From: G963676095 sp963676095
Lineage (GTDB): Bacteria; Bacteroidota; Bacteroidia; Bacteroidales; Prolixibacteraceae
NCBI GenBank assembly: GCA_963676095.1
Contig: OY781040.1
Span: forward strand, 2,294,001 to 2,358,000
Length of the DNA stretch: 64,000 nt
Reading direction: 5' to 3'
Part shown: piece after piece, positions 36,167-44,611 of the stretch
Layout of the letters: every line of letters starts with the position of its first letter
Position numbering within the stretch: position 1 is the stretch's first letter
The notes under the pieces: model-generated
What the model saw: only the letters and a program-made list of their open reading frames with translations
Databases searched by the model: none
Told to the model about the DNA's origin: nothing
Translations under genes and position numbers: made by a program

Positions 36167-36241
36167 ATGAACAGGCAACAACAACCATTAAAAAATATTT
36201 CCTCCCTGGAATCAGTAAAGCAAGGAGGTCATAAATTATGA
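36167..36241 (+). CDS. Possible 24-residue leader peptide overlapping the epimerase start
   Basis: An ATG at 36167 opens a 24-codon frame (MNRQQQPLKNISSLESVKQGG...) whose TGA at 36239-36241 overlaps the ATG of the epimerase gene at 36238. A strong AAGGAGGT lies 8-15 bases before that ATG, which is unusual in this phylum. The bases 36203-36219 repeat the 17-base string found at the end of the preceding gene (36038-36054). It may couple translation or be a fortuitous frame. Confidence 0.35.
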   Translation: MNRQQQPLKNISSLESVKQGGHKL

Positions 36242-37287
36242 TATTCGTTACCGGAGGCACCGGACTGGTAGGTTCACACCTGCTTTTTAACCTGATCCAG
36301 TCCGGGAAAAATGTCAGGGCATTAAGGCGTTCCGGAAGCAGCTTTAAACTGGTGAATAAAGTATTCTCTTACTATTCGGACGAAGCAGAAGATCTTTTGA
36401 ATAAAATTGAGTGGGTCGAAGGAGATATCCTTGACTACCACAGCCTCGAAGACCTGCTCCCGGAAGTCACCGAGATTTATCATTGCGCAGCCATGGTATC
36501 GTTTCATCCGAACGATCACGACAGTTTACTCAACAACAATGTAAAGGGGACGGCAAACCTTATTGATGCAGCCCTGTTCAATCATGTTAAAAAGTTCTGT
36601 CATGTCAGCTCAATTGCCGCACTGGGAAAAACGCAGGATGGTTCTGAAGTCAATGAAGAGACATACTGGATCCCGTCCAAGCAAAAATCGTCATACAGTC
36701 TGAGTAAGTTCTTTTCTGAAATGGAAGTATGGCGAGGGATAGAGGAAGGACTGGACGCAGTTATCGTCAACCCGTCCATCATTCTTGGTCCCGGAAACTG
36801 GGATATAGGAAGCCCGAAGTTGTTTCAGGCAATATGGAAAGGCCTGAAATATTACACAAAGGGAGAAACAGGATTCGTCGATGTAAGAGATGTAGCCAAT
36901 GCCATGAGCAGACTGACAGACGACAGCAATTTCTACAAAACAAAAAATCAGCGCTTTATATTAAACGCAGGGAACCTGAGTTACCAGGAATTTTTCAACA
37001 AAATAGCCGATGCGCTCCAAAAGCCAAGACCTAAAACCTTTGCCTCGGATATGATCCTTCAGCTATCCTGGAGGGCAGCCCGGATGGCCAGTTTCTTCTC
37101 GGGAAAAAGGCCTTCCATTACCAGGGAAACTGTTTCCGGCACAAACCGGATAAACAGGTATAACGGGGAAAAAATATGTATGACTATCGATTTCAAATAC
37201 CGGGAACTTGACAATACAATTCAGGATATCGCCCGGTTATTTCTGAAAGACATCACCCAGATACAGGATAAAAAAAGAAAGCATTAA
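36238..37287 (+). CDS. NAD-dependent epimerase/dehydratase family protein
   Basis: This is a 349-residue extended short-chain dehydrogenase. The NAD-binding GGTGLVGSH motif is at residues 5-13, EIYHCAAMVSF follows the beta-strand, and the catalytic tetrad is visible as VSSIAALG with the YSLSK pair (YxxxK). Later blocks are VIVNPSIILGPG, FVDVRDVANAM and RFILNAGNLSYQEFF. Substrates of such proteins include nucleotide sugars, dihydroflavonol-like compounds and sterol-like molecules; none can be chosen here. It ends at a bidirectional terminator shared with the ROK gene. Confidence 0.86.
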   Translation: MIFVTGGTGLVGSHLLFNLIQSGKNVRALRRSGSSFKLVNKVFSYYSDEAEDLLNKIEWVEGDILDYHSLEDLLPEVTEIYHCAAMVSFHPNDHDSLLNNNVKGTANLIDAALFNHVKKFCHVSSIAALGKTQDGSEVNEETYWIPSKQKSSYSLSKFFSEMEVWRGIEEGLDAVIVNPSIILGPGNWDIGSPKLFQAIWKGLKYYTKGETGFVDVRDVANAMSRLTDDSNFYKTKNQRFILNAGNLSYQEFFNKIADALQKPRPKTFASDMILQLSWRAARMASFFSGKRPSITRETVSGTNRINRYNGEKICMTIDFKYRELDNTIQDIARLFLKDITQIQDKKRKH

Positions 37288-37290
37288 AAC

Positions 37291-37325
37291 AAAAAGAGCG
37301 CAGGTAAAAACCCGCGCTGCTTTTT
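37291..37325. terminator. Bidirectional terminator between epimerase and ROK genes
   Basis: Stem AGCGC (37297-37301) with GCGCT (37314-37318) encloses a GG/CC pair and an A-rich loop, followed by GCTTTTT on the plus strand. A run of A residues before it (37287-37295) supplies a T-run for the minus strand. Confidence 0.75.
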
Positions 37326-37343
37326 CCGGATCATTTTATCCGT

Positions 37344-38321
37344 TTATTTTTCAATTTCTTTCCATACCAAAGCGCTGGCTCCGACGATAGCTGCATCTCC
37401 GGGCTTCAGTTCAGAGGGCAATATTTTAATTTTATTTTTAAAGATAGGAAGTAAATGAGCTTCCATACTTTCTTTTGTCGGCTTAAAGATATAATCACCG
37501 GCAGCGGTAGGGCCACCAAAGAGGAAGATTGCTTCCGGGCTCAGGTGGTGAACAGTATCGGCCAGGCCTTGTCCAAGCCATTTCCCTGTCTGTTCAAATA
37601 CCTCCAGGGCTACTTTATCGCCTTTTTCCGCTGCTTCGAAAATCATCTTCGAGTTGAGTTCTGCAAACGATTTGTCGGCCAGCAGGCTGTCGGATGCGTT
37701 ATCCCGGGCCATGATCTCAAAAGCAGTTCTCTTCATTCCAGGGGCAGAGCAATATGCTTCCAAATGTCCTTTGGCTCCACATCCGCACAAACGACCTCCG
37801 GGGATCAGGGTAGTATGGCCGCATTCGCCGGCAAAACCATCATGCCCGTAAACCAGGTCTCCGTTGACAACAATGCCGCTGCCAACACCAGTACCAAGTG
37901 TGTACAAAACGAAGTTCTTCATCCCCTTGGCCCCTCCGTAGATCATTTCGCCAATTGCAGCAGCATTGGCATCGTTAGTCAAAGCTAATGCCCTCATCTC
38001 CGGAAAGTTGTTCCTCAGCAGGTCAACAAAATGCACGACACCTTTAAATGAAAGGTTTGGAGCATATTCAATCGTGCCATTATAATAGTTCCCATTCGGT
38101 GCACCAATACCGATTCCAAAGATCTCCAGATCCTGGTTCAGCAATTTTACAGAGTTGATCAGTTCTTTAATGGATGACGACAACTCCGCAATATAACGGG
38201 TCACGTCTCCATGAGATGGTGTCTGTATGGAATCCTTTACCATAACATGTCCTTCCTGATCAACAACTCCGATTGCCGTATTAGTCCCACCTATGTCTAT
38301 TCCGATAGCTACTTTCTTCAT
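37344..38321 (-). CDS. ROK-family sugar kinase (or repressor-like ROK protein without DNA-binding domain)
   Basis: This is a 325-residue protein. It begins with the phosphate loop GIDIGGTNTAIGVVD, followed by the sugar/ATP segments LTNDANAAAIGE and YTLGTGVGSGIVVNGDLVYG, and the ROK zinc motif GHTTLIPGGRLCGCGAKGHLEAYC. There is no N-terminal helix-turn-helix, so this is a kinase rather than a ROK repressor. It likely phosphorylates a hexose or N-acetylhexosamine in the cytoplasm. It is 83 bases downstream of an MFS sugar transporter and probably in one operon with it, near the pectin locus. Confidence 0.9.
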   Translation of the reverse strand: MKKVAIGIDIGGTNTAIGVVDQEGHVMVKDSIQTPSHGDVTRYIAELSSSIKELINSVKLLNQDLEIFGIGIGAPNGNYYNGTIEYAPNLSFKGVVHFVDLLRNNFPEMRALALTNDANAAAIGEMIYGGAKGMKNFVLYTLGTGVGSGIVVNGDLVYGHDGFAGECGHTTLIPGGRLCGCGAKGHLEAYCSAPGMKRTAFEIMARDNASDSLLADKSFAELNSKMIFEAAEKGDKVALEVFEQTGKWLGQGLADTVHHLSPEAIFLFGGPTAAGDYIFKPTKESMEAHLLPIFKNKIKILPSELKPGDAAIVGASALVWKEIEK

Positions 38322-38404
38322 AATTGCTTAATTTATTTAATCCTATGGGAAAGGCACCCGGAGAATAGTTGCTCTACCAGGCACCTGATCCATTTTTATA
38401 ATAA

Positions 38405-39745
38405 TCATTTTCTTATTTTACTTCCGCTGACAGCATAGTAGAAAATATACAGGTACCCGATAGCCGGAACGAGAAAAGCCCAGGTATAACCAACGCTATC
38501 TGCAACACCACCCATAAGCGGAGGAATAACGGCTCCCCCCAGGATCAGCGCATTAATCAATCCGGAGGCACTGCTCAATTCAGCATTGTCAAGGTCTTTC
38601 ACTGCCAAAGAGAAAATATTTGGGAACATGATCGAGTTGAACAAACCGATCGAGATAACAGTCCACAAAGCGACAGATCCTGTTGTAAAAGTAGTGGCGA
38701 TATCAAGCAATGCAGCAACAAGAGCGAAAATTGCCAAAGTTCTGGCAGCCTTTCCCCGTCCAATCTGCATAATTATAAAATTAATCAATGCCACAATCAT
38801 AAATGTTAACCCGATAGTCCAGTTCCATTCCGTAACAAAAGACCCTGAAACAAGAGCTAAAAGAAGGACCGGCAATGCATAGGTTAATTTTTTAGACGAT
38901 TTCATGTCCGAAAACATGAACGAACCGAAGAAACGTCCGACCATAGCGCCTCCCCAATAAATGGCGGCATAAGTCGAGGCCATTTCAGGGATCATGCCCA
39001 GGTTATTTTTCAGGTAATTCACAATCAAGCCGGCATTACCGACTTCACATCCCACATAGGCAAAAATTCCTATAGCACCCAAGATTACATGCGGATGATT
39101 CAGGATCCTTTTCTTCTCCTTCTTCTCAACCTCGATCACAGGAAGCTTAATGGAAAAAATAGCGACAGCCACCAGAATTACGATTCCTCCCATAATAATA
39201 AAAGGAAACGGAACCCTGCTTGCTGCTATAGCACTATCTTGCGGAAACTGCAAGCCTTTAAAAATAGCGACCGATATCAGCCAGGGAGCGATCATTGTGG
39301 CAATCGAGTTCAAAGCCTGGGTCAGGTTCAGGCGGCTCGATGCTGTTCCCGGCGATCCAATGGCCGTGACATAGGGGTTAGCAGCAACCTGCAGAAAAAC
39401 AACACCGGTAGCCAGCACAAATGTTCCGAACAGAAATATCGGAAACGAAGGCAACTCGGCGGCAGGAATATAAATGAAACTTCCCAAAGCCATCAGCAAA
39501 AGGCCGGCAATCACTGTCCATTTATAACCAATCCGGTCGATCAGTTTTCCCGTAGGGATAGACATGATCGGATAAGCAATAAAAAAGGCGGACGACAACA
39601 ACTGAGCCCCAAACTCAGACAAATGGAATATTTCTTTTACAGGAGCACTTAACGTGACAATAAAAGTAGTGGCAAAACCAAAAATAAAAAAGATGGCACC
39701 GAATACAGACATGCCAACCACGAGATTGTTATTCTTTTGTTCCAT
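38405..39745 (-). CDS. MFS sugar transporter, FucP/GlcP-type
   Basis: This is a 446-residue protein with twelve predicted hydrophobic segments. Conserved MFS features are SIPTGKLIDRIGYKW in the loop after helix 2 (the GxxxDRxG signature), QVAANPYVTAIGSPGTASSRLNLTQALNSI in helices 4-5, and GGAMVGRFFGS in the second half. The family couples import of fucose, glucose, galactose or similar sugars to protons. It is first in an operon with the ROK kinase and has a palindromic operator candidate at its promoter. The pectin-degrading cluster begins 193 bases further upstream and reads in the same direction. Confidence 0.9.
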   Translation of the reverse strand: MEQKNNNLVVGMSVFGAIFFIFGFATTFIVTLSAPVKEIFHLSEFGAQLLSSAFFIAYPIMSIPTGKLIDRIGYKWTVIAGLLLMALGSFIYIPAAELPSFPIFLFGTFVLATGVVFLQVAANPYVTAIGSPGTASSRLNLTQALNSIATMIAPWLISVAIFKGLQFPQDSAIAASRVPFPFIIMGGIVILVAVAIFSIKLPVIEVEKKEKKRILNHPHVILGAIGIFAYVGCEVGNAGLIVNYLKNNLGMIPEMASTYAAIYWGGAMVGRFFGSFMFSDMKSSKKLTYALPVLLLALVSGSFVTEWNWTIGLTFMIVALINFIIMQIGRGKAARTLAIFALVAALLDIATTFTTGSVALWTVISIGLFNSIMFPNIFSLAVKDLDNAELSSASGLINALILGGAVIPPLMGGVADSVGYTWAFLVPAIGYLYIFYYAVSGSKIRK

Positions 39746-39787
39746 ATTAATAATTTATAGGTTTAAATAAAACGCTTTTCACGTTTC

Positions 39788-39807
39788 GTTCAGGCTGAAC
39801 AAATTTA
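39788..39807 (-). promoter_or_regulatory. Promoter -7 box with palindromic operator candidate before the MFS/ROK operon
   Basis: TAAATTTG on the minus strand (39800-39807) fits TAnnTTTG. Directly next to it is GTTCAGGCTGAAC (39788-39800), with perfect 6-base arms around one central base. The palindrome would cover the transcription start, a usual place for a repressor of LacI, GntR or ROK type. No repressor gene is adjacent. Confidence 0.5.
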
Positions 39808-39937
39808 AAAATTAAAATCTGGAAAAATCTTCCCGGAAAAGCAGAATAACCCAGATTAAAAGGAACTAAGATATGTTGTAAAGCCTATTTTTACATTTGC
39901 TTTTCTTTTACATTTTTATAGAAATGTCAGAGATGGG

Positions 39938-42556
39938 CTAATTTCCATCCGGCTTGACAATATTTACATCGGGACTATCCGGCCAGAAAAAGCCCTTGTA
40001 CGGATCGGGATGATCCGGGTCGAACGAAGTAAAATCATCGCTTATGTATGCAGCCAGATCCATTTTGTTATCTTTTATGGCCTGGACGACACATTTCGCA
40101 AGTTCATAGGCACCATACGGGTTAAAGTGGGTGTTATCGGCCAGAGCTTCTGTTTGGCCGGGATAGGAATTTGGAGGATAATGAACAAAAGCCTTTGTCG
40201 AGTTATCTGGCCCCAAGGCCTCATAAAAGCGTTTACTCATTGCATTCAGGTCGATTAGCGGGACATGCTCTTCCTTTGCCGTTTGCCTCATCGCTTCAGG
40301 ATAATCGCCCAAGGTATTTACAATCTTTCCGGTTTCATCGAACGATCGCCGGTTGGTTGATGTTACCAATACCGGTTTTCCCCCTCGTTTCCTGGCCTCA
40401 CTGATAAAATATACCAACTGTTCCTTATAGGTCGTAAAAGGATCCACGTGGTTCCCTCCAGGTTTCTGATCGTTATGGGCAAACTCAATGAAAAGGTAAT
40501 CTCCCTGCTTCATCACGCCAAGCAATTTCTCCAGCCGGTTCTCCCGTCGAAAAGCTTTAAGGGTTTCACCCGATTCAGCATAGTTGGCCACAACAATATC
40601 CGGTTTCAGAAACCGTGGGAACATCTGTCCCCAGGAAGCCCAGGGCTCATATTCCTGGTCAACCACAGTCGAATTTCCGGCAAGAAAAATAACGGGAAGA
40701 TCGTCGGCAGGCTCAATCCGGACGGAGGAGACACAGGGATGGGGTCCATTAAATTCCAGAGAAAGCTGATCATCCCAGTTCATATAAGCCATTTCCCGCG
40801 GCTTACGGTGGATCTCTTCCGTAGCATTGATCCGTGGAGAACGGACATCGACCACGATTGTTTTGGTAACGACTTTTCCCCCGAAGGTACGAATATCTTC
40901 CAACATCAGCCTGCGCGATTCGGCCTTGACCGTCGTTTCCGATCCACCTTTCGGATCACCAAGCGTGAGGGTAACCCTGTACCTTCCTTCCGGAACTTTA
41001 ACTGTAAAATAAAACGGATCCTTCCCGGTAATAAAATCACTGGTCAGATCGTCTTTTCCTCCCCGGGAAACGCTCTCCAACGGACCTTCGCAAACAAGGC
41101 CGAACTGATCACCTTTTTTATAAACCATTGTCGCACCAACCCGGGTAAAGCCGTCAGCCAGCGCGCCGGAACCAAAATCGAACTTAAAAACCCGGGGGGA
41201 ACCTTCATCCCTTCCGTAAAACTGAACAGAGCTATCATTCATCCTGATATTATGTGTCCTGACCATCTCCAAAACCTCCGAACCGGCCAGCAATACCGGA
41301 CCATACCCATGCGCAGCATAAACATTCACAGGACGGTAATAATAAAAAGCCGGATCGAACCCCATACCGGTTCCAACACAGGTTCCTTCAACCTGCCCCT
41401 GGCCGTTTACCTTCGTGGCTACTGCATTCCAGGCCAGGCAAACCATCGGTCCATAAACCTTCGCATCCACGTAACCCCGGTTTATCGCCCGGGCTATCGC
41501 GTACGTGTAAATTGCCGTCGCCGAAGTTTCAAGGTAGGTATCTTCCCGGTCGATCAACTGGTGCCAGAAGCCCCTTCCCGACTGATAACGCGACAGGCCT
41601 GCTACATGGTGTCTTAACAGGTCGAGTACCTGGTCCCGGCCCGGGTAACTCTCAGGAAGTGCTTCCAGTAACTCGACCATCGACATGATCGCCCAGCCAT
41701 TTGCCCTTCCCCAGTGAAACTCAGGGTGCTCTGCCATCCCCTCAACCCAACCGTGCATGTAAAGTCCTTTCCCATAATCGAACATCCTCTTCGAAAACTG
41801 CAAAACCTGCTTCACCGCATCGTTATAATAAACCGTATCGCCTGTATATTTCCCCATCCAGGCCAAGGCAGGTACGCTCATAAACAAATCGTCGAGCCAC
41901 AGCGAGTTCGGCAGGGGCCGGTTCCGGGCAAGCGTACCATCCTGTAACCGGTACTGTTTCGTATGTATATAATCGATAAAATTACGGATCATAGGGTCCA
42001 GGTCGCCCTTGAAACCGGACAGCTCCGACTTGATCATGGCTGCGCACATCGCCCCGGCATCATCCAGCGCGCCAGGGTGCAACACGGATTGCAAGGCATC
42101 CTGCTCTCCCGGATGGTCTTCCTCAAACTTTATGAAATAAGGCCGGATAGCGGACAGAAACTGCATCCGGTCATAAACATAACCGGCATATTTCGGGTCT
42201 CCTGTTATTGCCGAAGCCCGGAGCATCCCGGCATATGTTACTCCCCATTCATAGCTGACCAGCCGGAAATCGCCCGGCTTAAAAATGGTATTCCCGTCTA
42301 TTTTACTGTAGTCACCGATTTCTTTCCCGGATAACTTGTCTTCCAGCTTTGCCGGGGTTACGGAATCCAGGTAGTGGTATACACGGTCAAGAACCTTAAT
42401 GATTGATGAAGGACCGGGGATCCCATAGGGAGTCTCATAATCAGGGTGTAACAGGTGCAATGGGGCAGTCGAATCTGTTTTTTTTATGGTCTGTGCCTGT
42501 ACTGTAACCAGGAGGCTGACGATCAGAGAAGCTACTAAAGCAGTGAGGTATTTCAT
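39938..42556 (-). CDS. GH105 unsaturated rhamnogalacturonyl hydrolase fused to a CE12-type acetylesterase
   Basis: The start at 42556 (MKYLTALVASLIVSLLV) gives a signal peptide and 872 residues. Residues about 40-435 are a GH105 six-hairpin domain with LWLDDLFMS (catalytic Asp at 222), HWGRANGW, FWHQLIDRED and ETSATAIYTYAIARAINRG. Residues about 440-630 form a beta-sandwich of the galactose-binding type (FKFDFGSG start). Residues about 635-872 are an SGNH esterase with GNSTV, the ESGETL glycine block, FAHNDQKPGG and DNTHFNPYGA. The protein would remove acetyl groups from rhamnogalacturonan and cleave the unsaturated uronic acid at the nonreducing end, an efficient pairing in one secreted enzyme. 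An IS91-like element and a broken gene separate it from the rest of the cluster. Confidence 0.9.
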   Translation of the reverse strand: MKYLTALVASLIVSLLVTVQAQTIKKTDSTAPLHLLHPDYETPYGIPGPSSIIKVLDRVYHYLDSVTPAKLEDKLSGKEIGDYSKIDGNTIFKPGDFRLVSYEWGVTYAGMLRASAITGDPKYAGYVYDRMQFLSAIRPYFIKFEEDHPGEQDALQSVLHPGALDDAGAMCAAMIKSELSGFKGDLDPMIRNFIDYIHTKQYRLQDGTLARNRPLPNSLWLDDLFMSVPALAWMGKYTGDTVYYNDAVKQVLQFSKRMFDYGKGLYMHGWVEGMAEHPEFHWGRANGWAIMSMVELLEALPESYPGRDQVLDLLRHHVAGLSRYQSGRGFWHQLIDREDTYLETSATAIYTYAIARAINRGYVDAKVYGPMVCLAWNAVATKVNGQGQVEGTCVGTGMGFDPAFYYYRPVNVYAAHGYGPVLLAGSEVLEMVRTHNIRMNDSSVQFYGRDEGSPRVFKFDFGSGALADGFTRVGATMVYKKGDQFGLVCEGPLESVSRGGKDDLTSDFITGKDPFYFTVKVPEGRYRVTLTLGDPKGGSETTVKAESRRLMLEDIRTFGGKVVTKTIVVDVRSPRINATEEIHRKPREMAYMNWDDQLSLEFNGPHPCVSSVRIEPADDLPVIFLAGNSTVVDQEYEPWASWGQMFPRFLKPDIVVANYAESGETLKAFRRENRLEKLLGVMKQGDYLFIEFAHNDQKPGGNHVDPFTTYKEQLVYFISEARKRGGKPVLVTSTNRRSFDETGKIVNTLGDYPEAMRQTAKEEHVPLIDLNAMSKRFYEALGPDNSTKAFVHYPPNSYPGQTEALADNTHFNPYGAYELAKCVVQAIKDNKMDLAAYISDDFTSFDPDHPDPYKGFFWPDSPDVNIVKPDGN

Positions 42557-42659
42557 TTTAATTTGTTTTTTAGTTGCCACATAACTTGTTCCAATTTTCG
42601 GGAGAACTCGCCAATAATAATATAAGGAATATAGCTCTCATGCCTATTATTTCAGAAAT

Positions 42660-43444
42660 CTACGGTTTCAGCCAATTACTTTGAGGTTTAACAATTAATC
42701 TGGCATTATTATATGCCATTTTTAACGTAAGACAAGTTCTTGCAGTATAAGTTTCTTCATTTAACCGATGGACTACTAAAGCCAAGTCCGGATTTGGAGA
42801 ACCAGCCGTTAAGCATAAAGGTAATAACAGCTGTATCTTTCCATCATAATATTGCGGAACAGCAATTTTATAATTTGTTCTGACTTTTTTTCTTACCTCA
42901 TCGATAGCACCGATGAGCTGTCTTCTTATCTCTCCTTCTCCTGCTTGTTGAAGGTGAACCGGAAATCTGCATATAATATCTTTAATAATATGATCTATAT
43001 TAGTAATTAACGACACTTGGGATTAAAAATTAATAATTCCGGCTTTTCAAAAAAATTAGCAATATCAGGAAGATTATCGGAAAAATTTCTTAAAATGTTG
43101 TTATCACTTTCTTTGAGAAAGGCTTTAAAACAAAAAGGAATTTGCGATCCAGGTCGGGGATTTCTGTATTCCTCAAAAAAAGCAAATATATCTTCCAGGT
43201 TATTCGTAATAAGGCCTGTATTAAAACATGCATATTTATTATTGAAAGTATATGCAATTTTTCTCTCCTGCACTAACTTTTTAAACGTGAACTCCAGATA
43301 ATTCTTGAGAATTGGATAAGTTCTTACCTGTGAATCCGAATAATCCCACTCCTCTGTCGCCGCTAATTCATCTGCCAAAAATCTAATGGAATTGTTATAG
43401 CTCGGAAAAACTGCAAATGAAAATAATTCAGAATGGAATGCCAT
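42660..43444 (-). pseudogene. DUF3825-family gene with an internal frameshift
   Basis: Two overlapping frames make one protein. Frame 1 (43444 down to 43007) starts MAFHSELFSFAVFPSYNNSI and ends at FNPKCR followed by a stop. Frame 2 (43016 down to 42660) continues with SLITNIDHIIKDIICRFPVH and ends ARLIVKPQSNWLKP. Together they cover one DUF3825-like domain of about 260 residues. The frames overlap by 10 bases and are offset by one base, as expected from the loss of a single base within AAGTGTCG. A sequencing error or programmed shift is possible, but no slippery heptamer is present. DUF3825 has no known reaction. The gene sits just outside an IS91-like element and may have come with it. Confidence 0.75.
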
Positions 43445-43478
43445 ATTGCCAGATTTTAATTTAAGAATAAAAAAAATA

Positions 43479-43506
43479 AGAGCTATCAACCAATCCGGAT
43501 AGCTCT
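43479..43506 (-). terminator. Terminator-like hairpin upstream of the DUF3825 gene
   Basis: Perfect 9-base arms AGAGCTATC / GATAGCTCT with a 10-base loop are followed, on the minus strand, by TTATTTTTTTTATTC. It lies 35 bases before the DUF3825 start, so it either ends a former upstream transcript or acts as an attenuator. Confidence 0.6.
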
Positions 43507-43717
43507 TTATCTATACTTTTTGTTTTTATCTTAAGTCCTGCAGATAGACCTGCAGCCATCTTTATGTTACAATATGTAGTACAAAGGTAACCACTTATTT
43601 CAAATAAACAAGGAGTTGAACTAAACCCGCTAAGCGGGAGCTTATTTTACAACTAAAATAGGAATTGTTGGTGATATCTGTTGATTTTGCTGCTCCTAAT
43701 TTTAAAAACAAATTATT

Positions 43718-44611
43718 ATGAGCAGAAAATCTTACCTGGAGCAGGCCTGCCAGGCTGTTCCCGAGTTTAAAACCATCAGCGAAAAGTTCCTTCGCAAGTA
43801 CACCATTGCCGGTAAATCCGGATCATGCACGCGAAACTACCTGATGCAAATATCAAAAATGGTGCTCCATTTCGGATGTTCGCCACTGGATTTATCCATC
43901 GACCAGATGGAAGAATACCTTTTCCATCTCCGCCAAAATGAAAAGCCGAGCATGAGCTCTTTCAAACACCTGGTGTACGGGCTGCGCACCCTGTTTTCGA
44001 TGTTCAAAAACGAGAAACTGTATCTGGCACTGCCTGCTATATCCGGCAGTAAGGCATTGCCTGTAGTCTTTTCCCAACCCGAAATCAAACTCATCCTGAA
44101 AACGCCCAAACTATTAAAGCACCGGGCGCTGTTTGCCGTTACTTACGACTGCGGGCTTCGCATCTCAGAGGTAATAAACCTGAAAATAACCGATATCGAT
44201 TTTGACCGTCGGCAGGTACATGTCCGCCAAAGCAAATACAAAAAAGACCGTTACGTGCCTGTTTCCCCGCTCACCATTAAAGGAATAAAACAGTACCTGG
44301 AAGCTTCCAACCCGCAAACATGGCTTTTCAACGGCAAGGTCAGGGGGGAGCAGATCAGTCACGAAGGGATACGCCATGCTTTTCGTTCGTGCATGCAAAA
44401 GACTGGCATCCGCAAAGCTGCCTGTATCCATACCTTGCGCCACAGTTATGCCACGCACCTGCTGGAGATGGGACTCGATATCGTGAGCGTAAAAAACCAA
44501 CTGGGCCATGCCGATATCGTCACTACCATGATGTACCTGCACATTGCCCGTTCGGACCCCAAGGCCGGTTTTGCCCCCATGGAAAAGCTATACGGCGGTG
44601 CCACCCGATAA
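43718..44611 (+). CDS. Tyrosine recombinase of the IS91-like element
   Basis: This is a 297-residue site-specific recombinase of the XerC/D type. The N-terminal SAM-like DNA-binding part is followed by a catalytic domain with all expected residues: Arg in DCGLRISEVINLK, Lys in VRQSKYKKDRYVPV, HTLRHSYATHLLEMG (HxxR), the LGHADIVTTMMYLHIA stretch with the histidine, and the nucleophilic Tyr in MMYLHI. The gene ends inside the transposase gene (14-base overlap if the transposase starts at 44598), so the two are translated together. Confidence 0.9.
   Translation: MSRKSYLEQACQAVPEFKTISEKFLRKYTIAGKSGSCTRNYLMQISKMVLHFGCSPLDLSIDQMEEYLFHLRQNEKPSMSSFKHLVYGLRTLFSMFKNEKLYLALPAISGSKALPVVFSQPEIKLILKTPKLLKHRALFAVTYDCGLRISEVINLKITDIDFDRRQVHVRQSKYKKDRYVPVSPLTIKGIKQYLEASNPQTWLFNGKVRGEQISHEGIRHAFRSCMQKTGIRKAACIHTLRHSYATHLLEMGLDIVSVKNQLGHADIVTTMMYLHIARSDPKAGFAPMEKLYGGATR

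Noticed and set aside
40448..41617. 389-codon plus frame
   Set aside because: Antisense to the GH105-CE12 gene; no signal or domain. Long antisense frames recur across this cluster because of codon composition.
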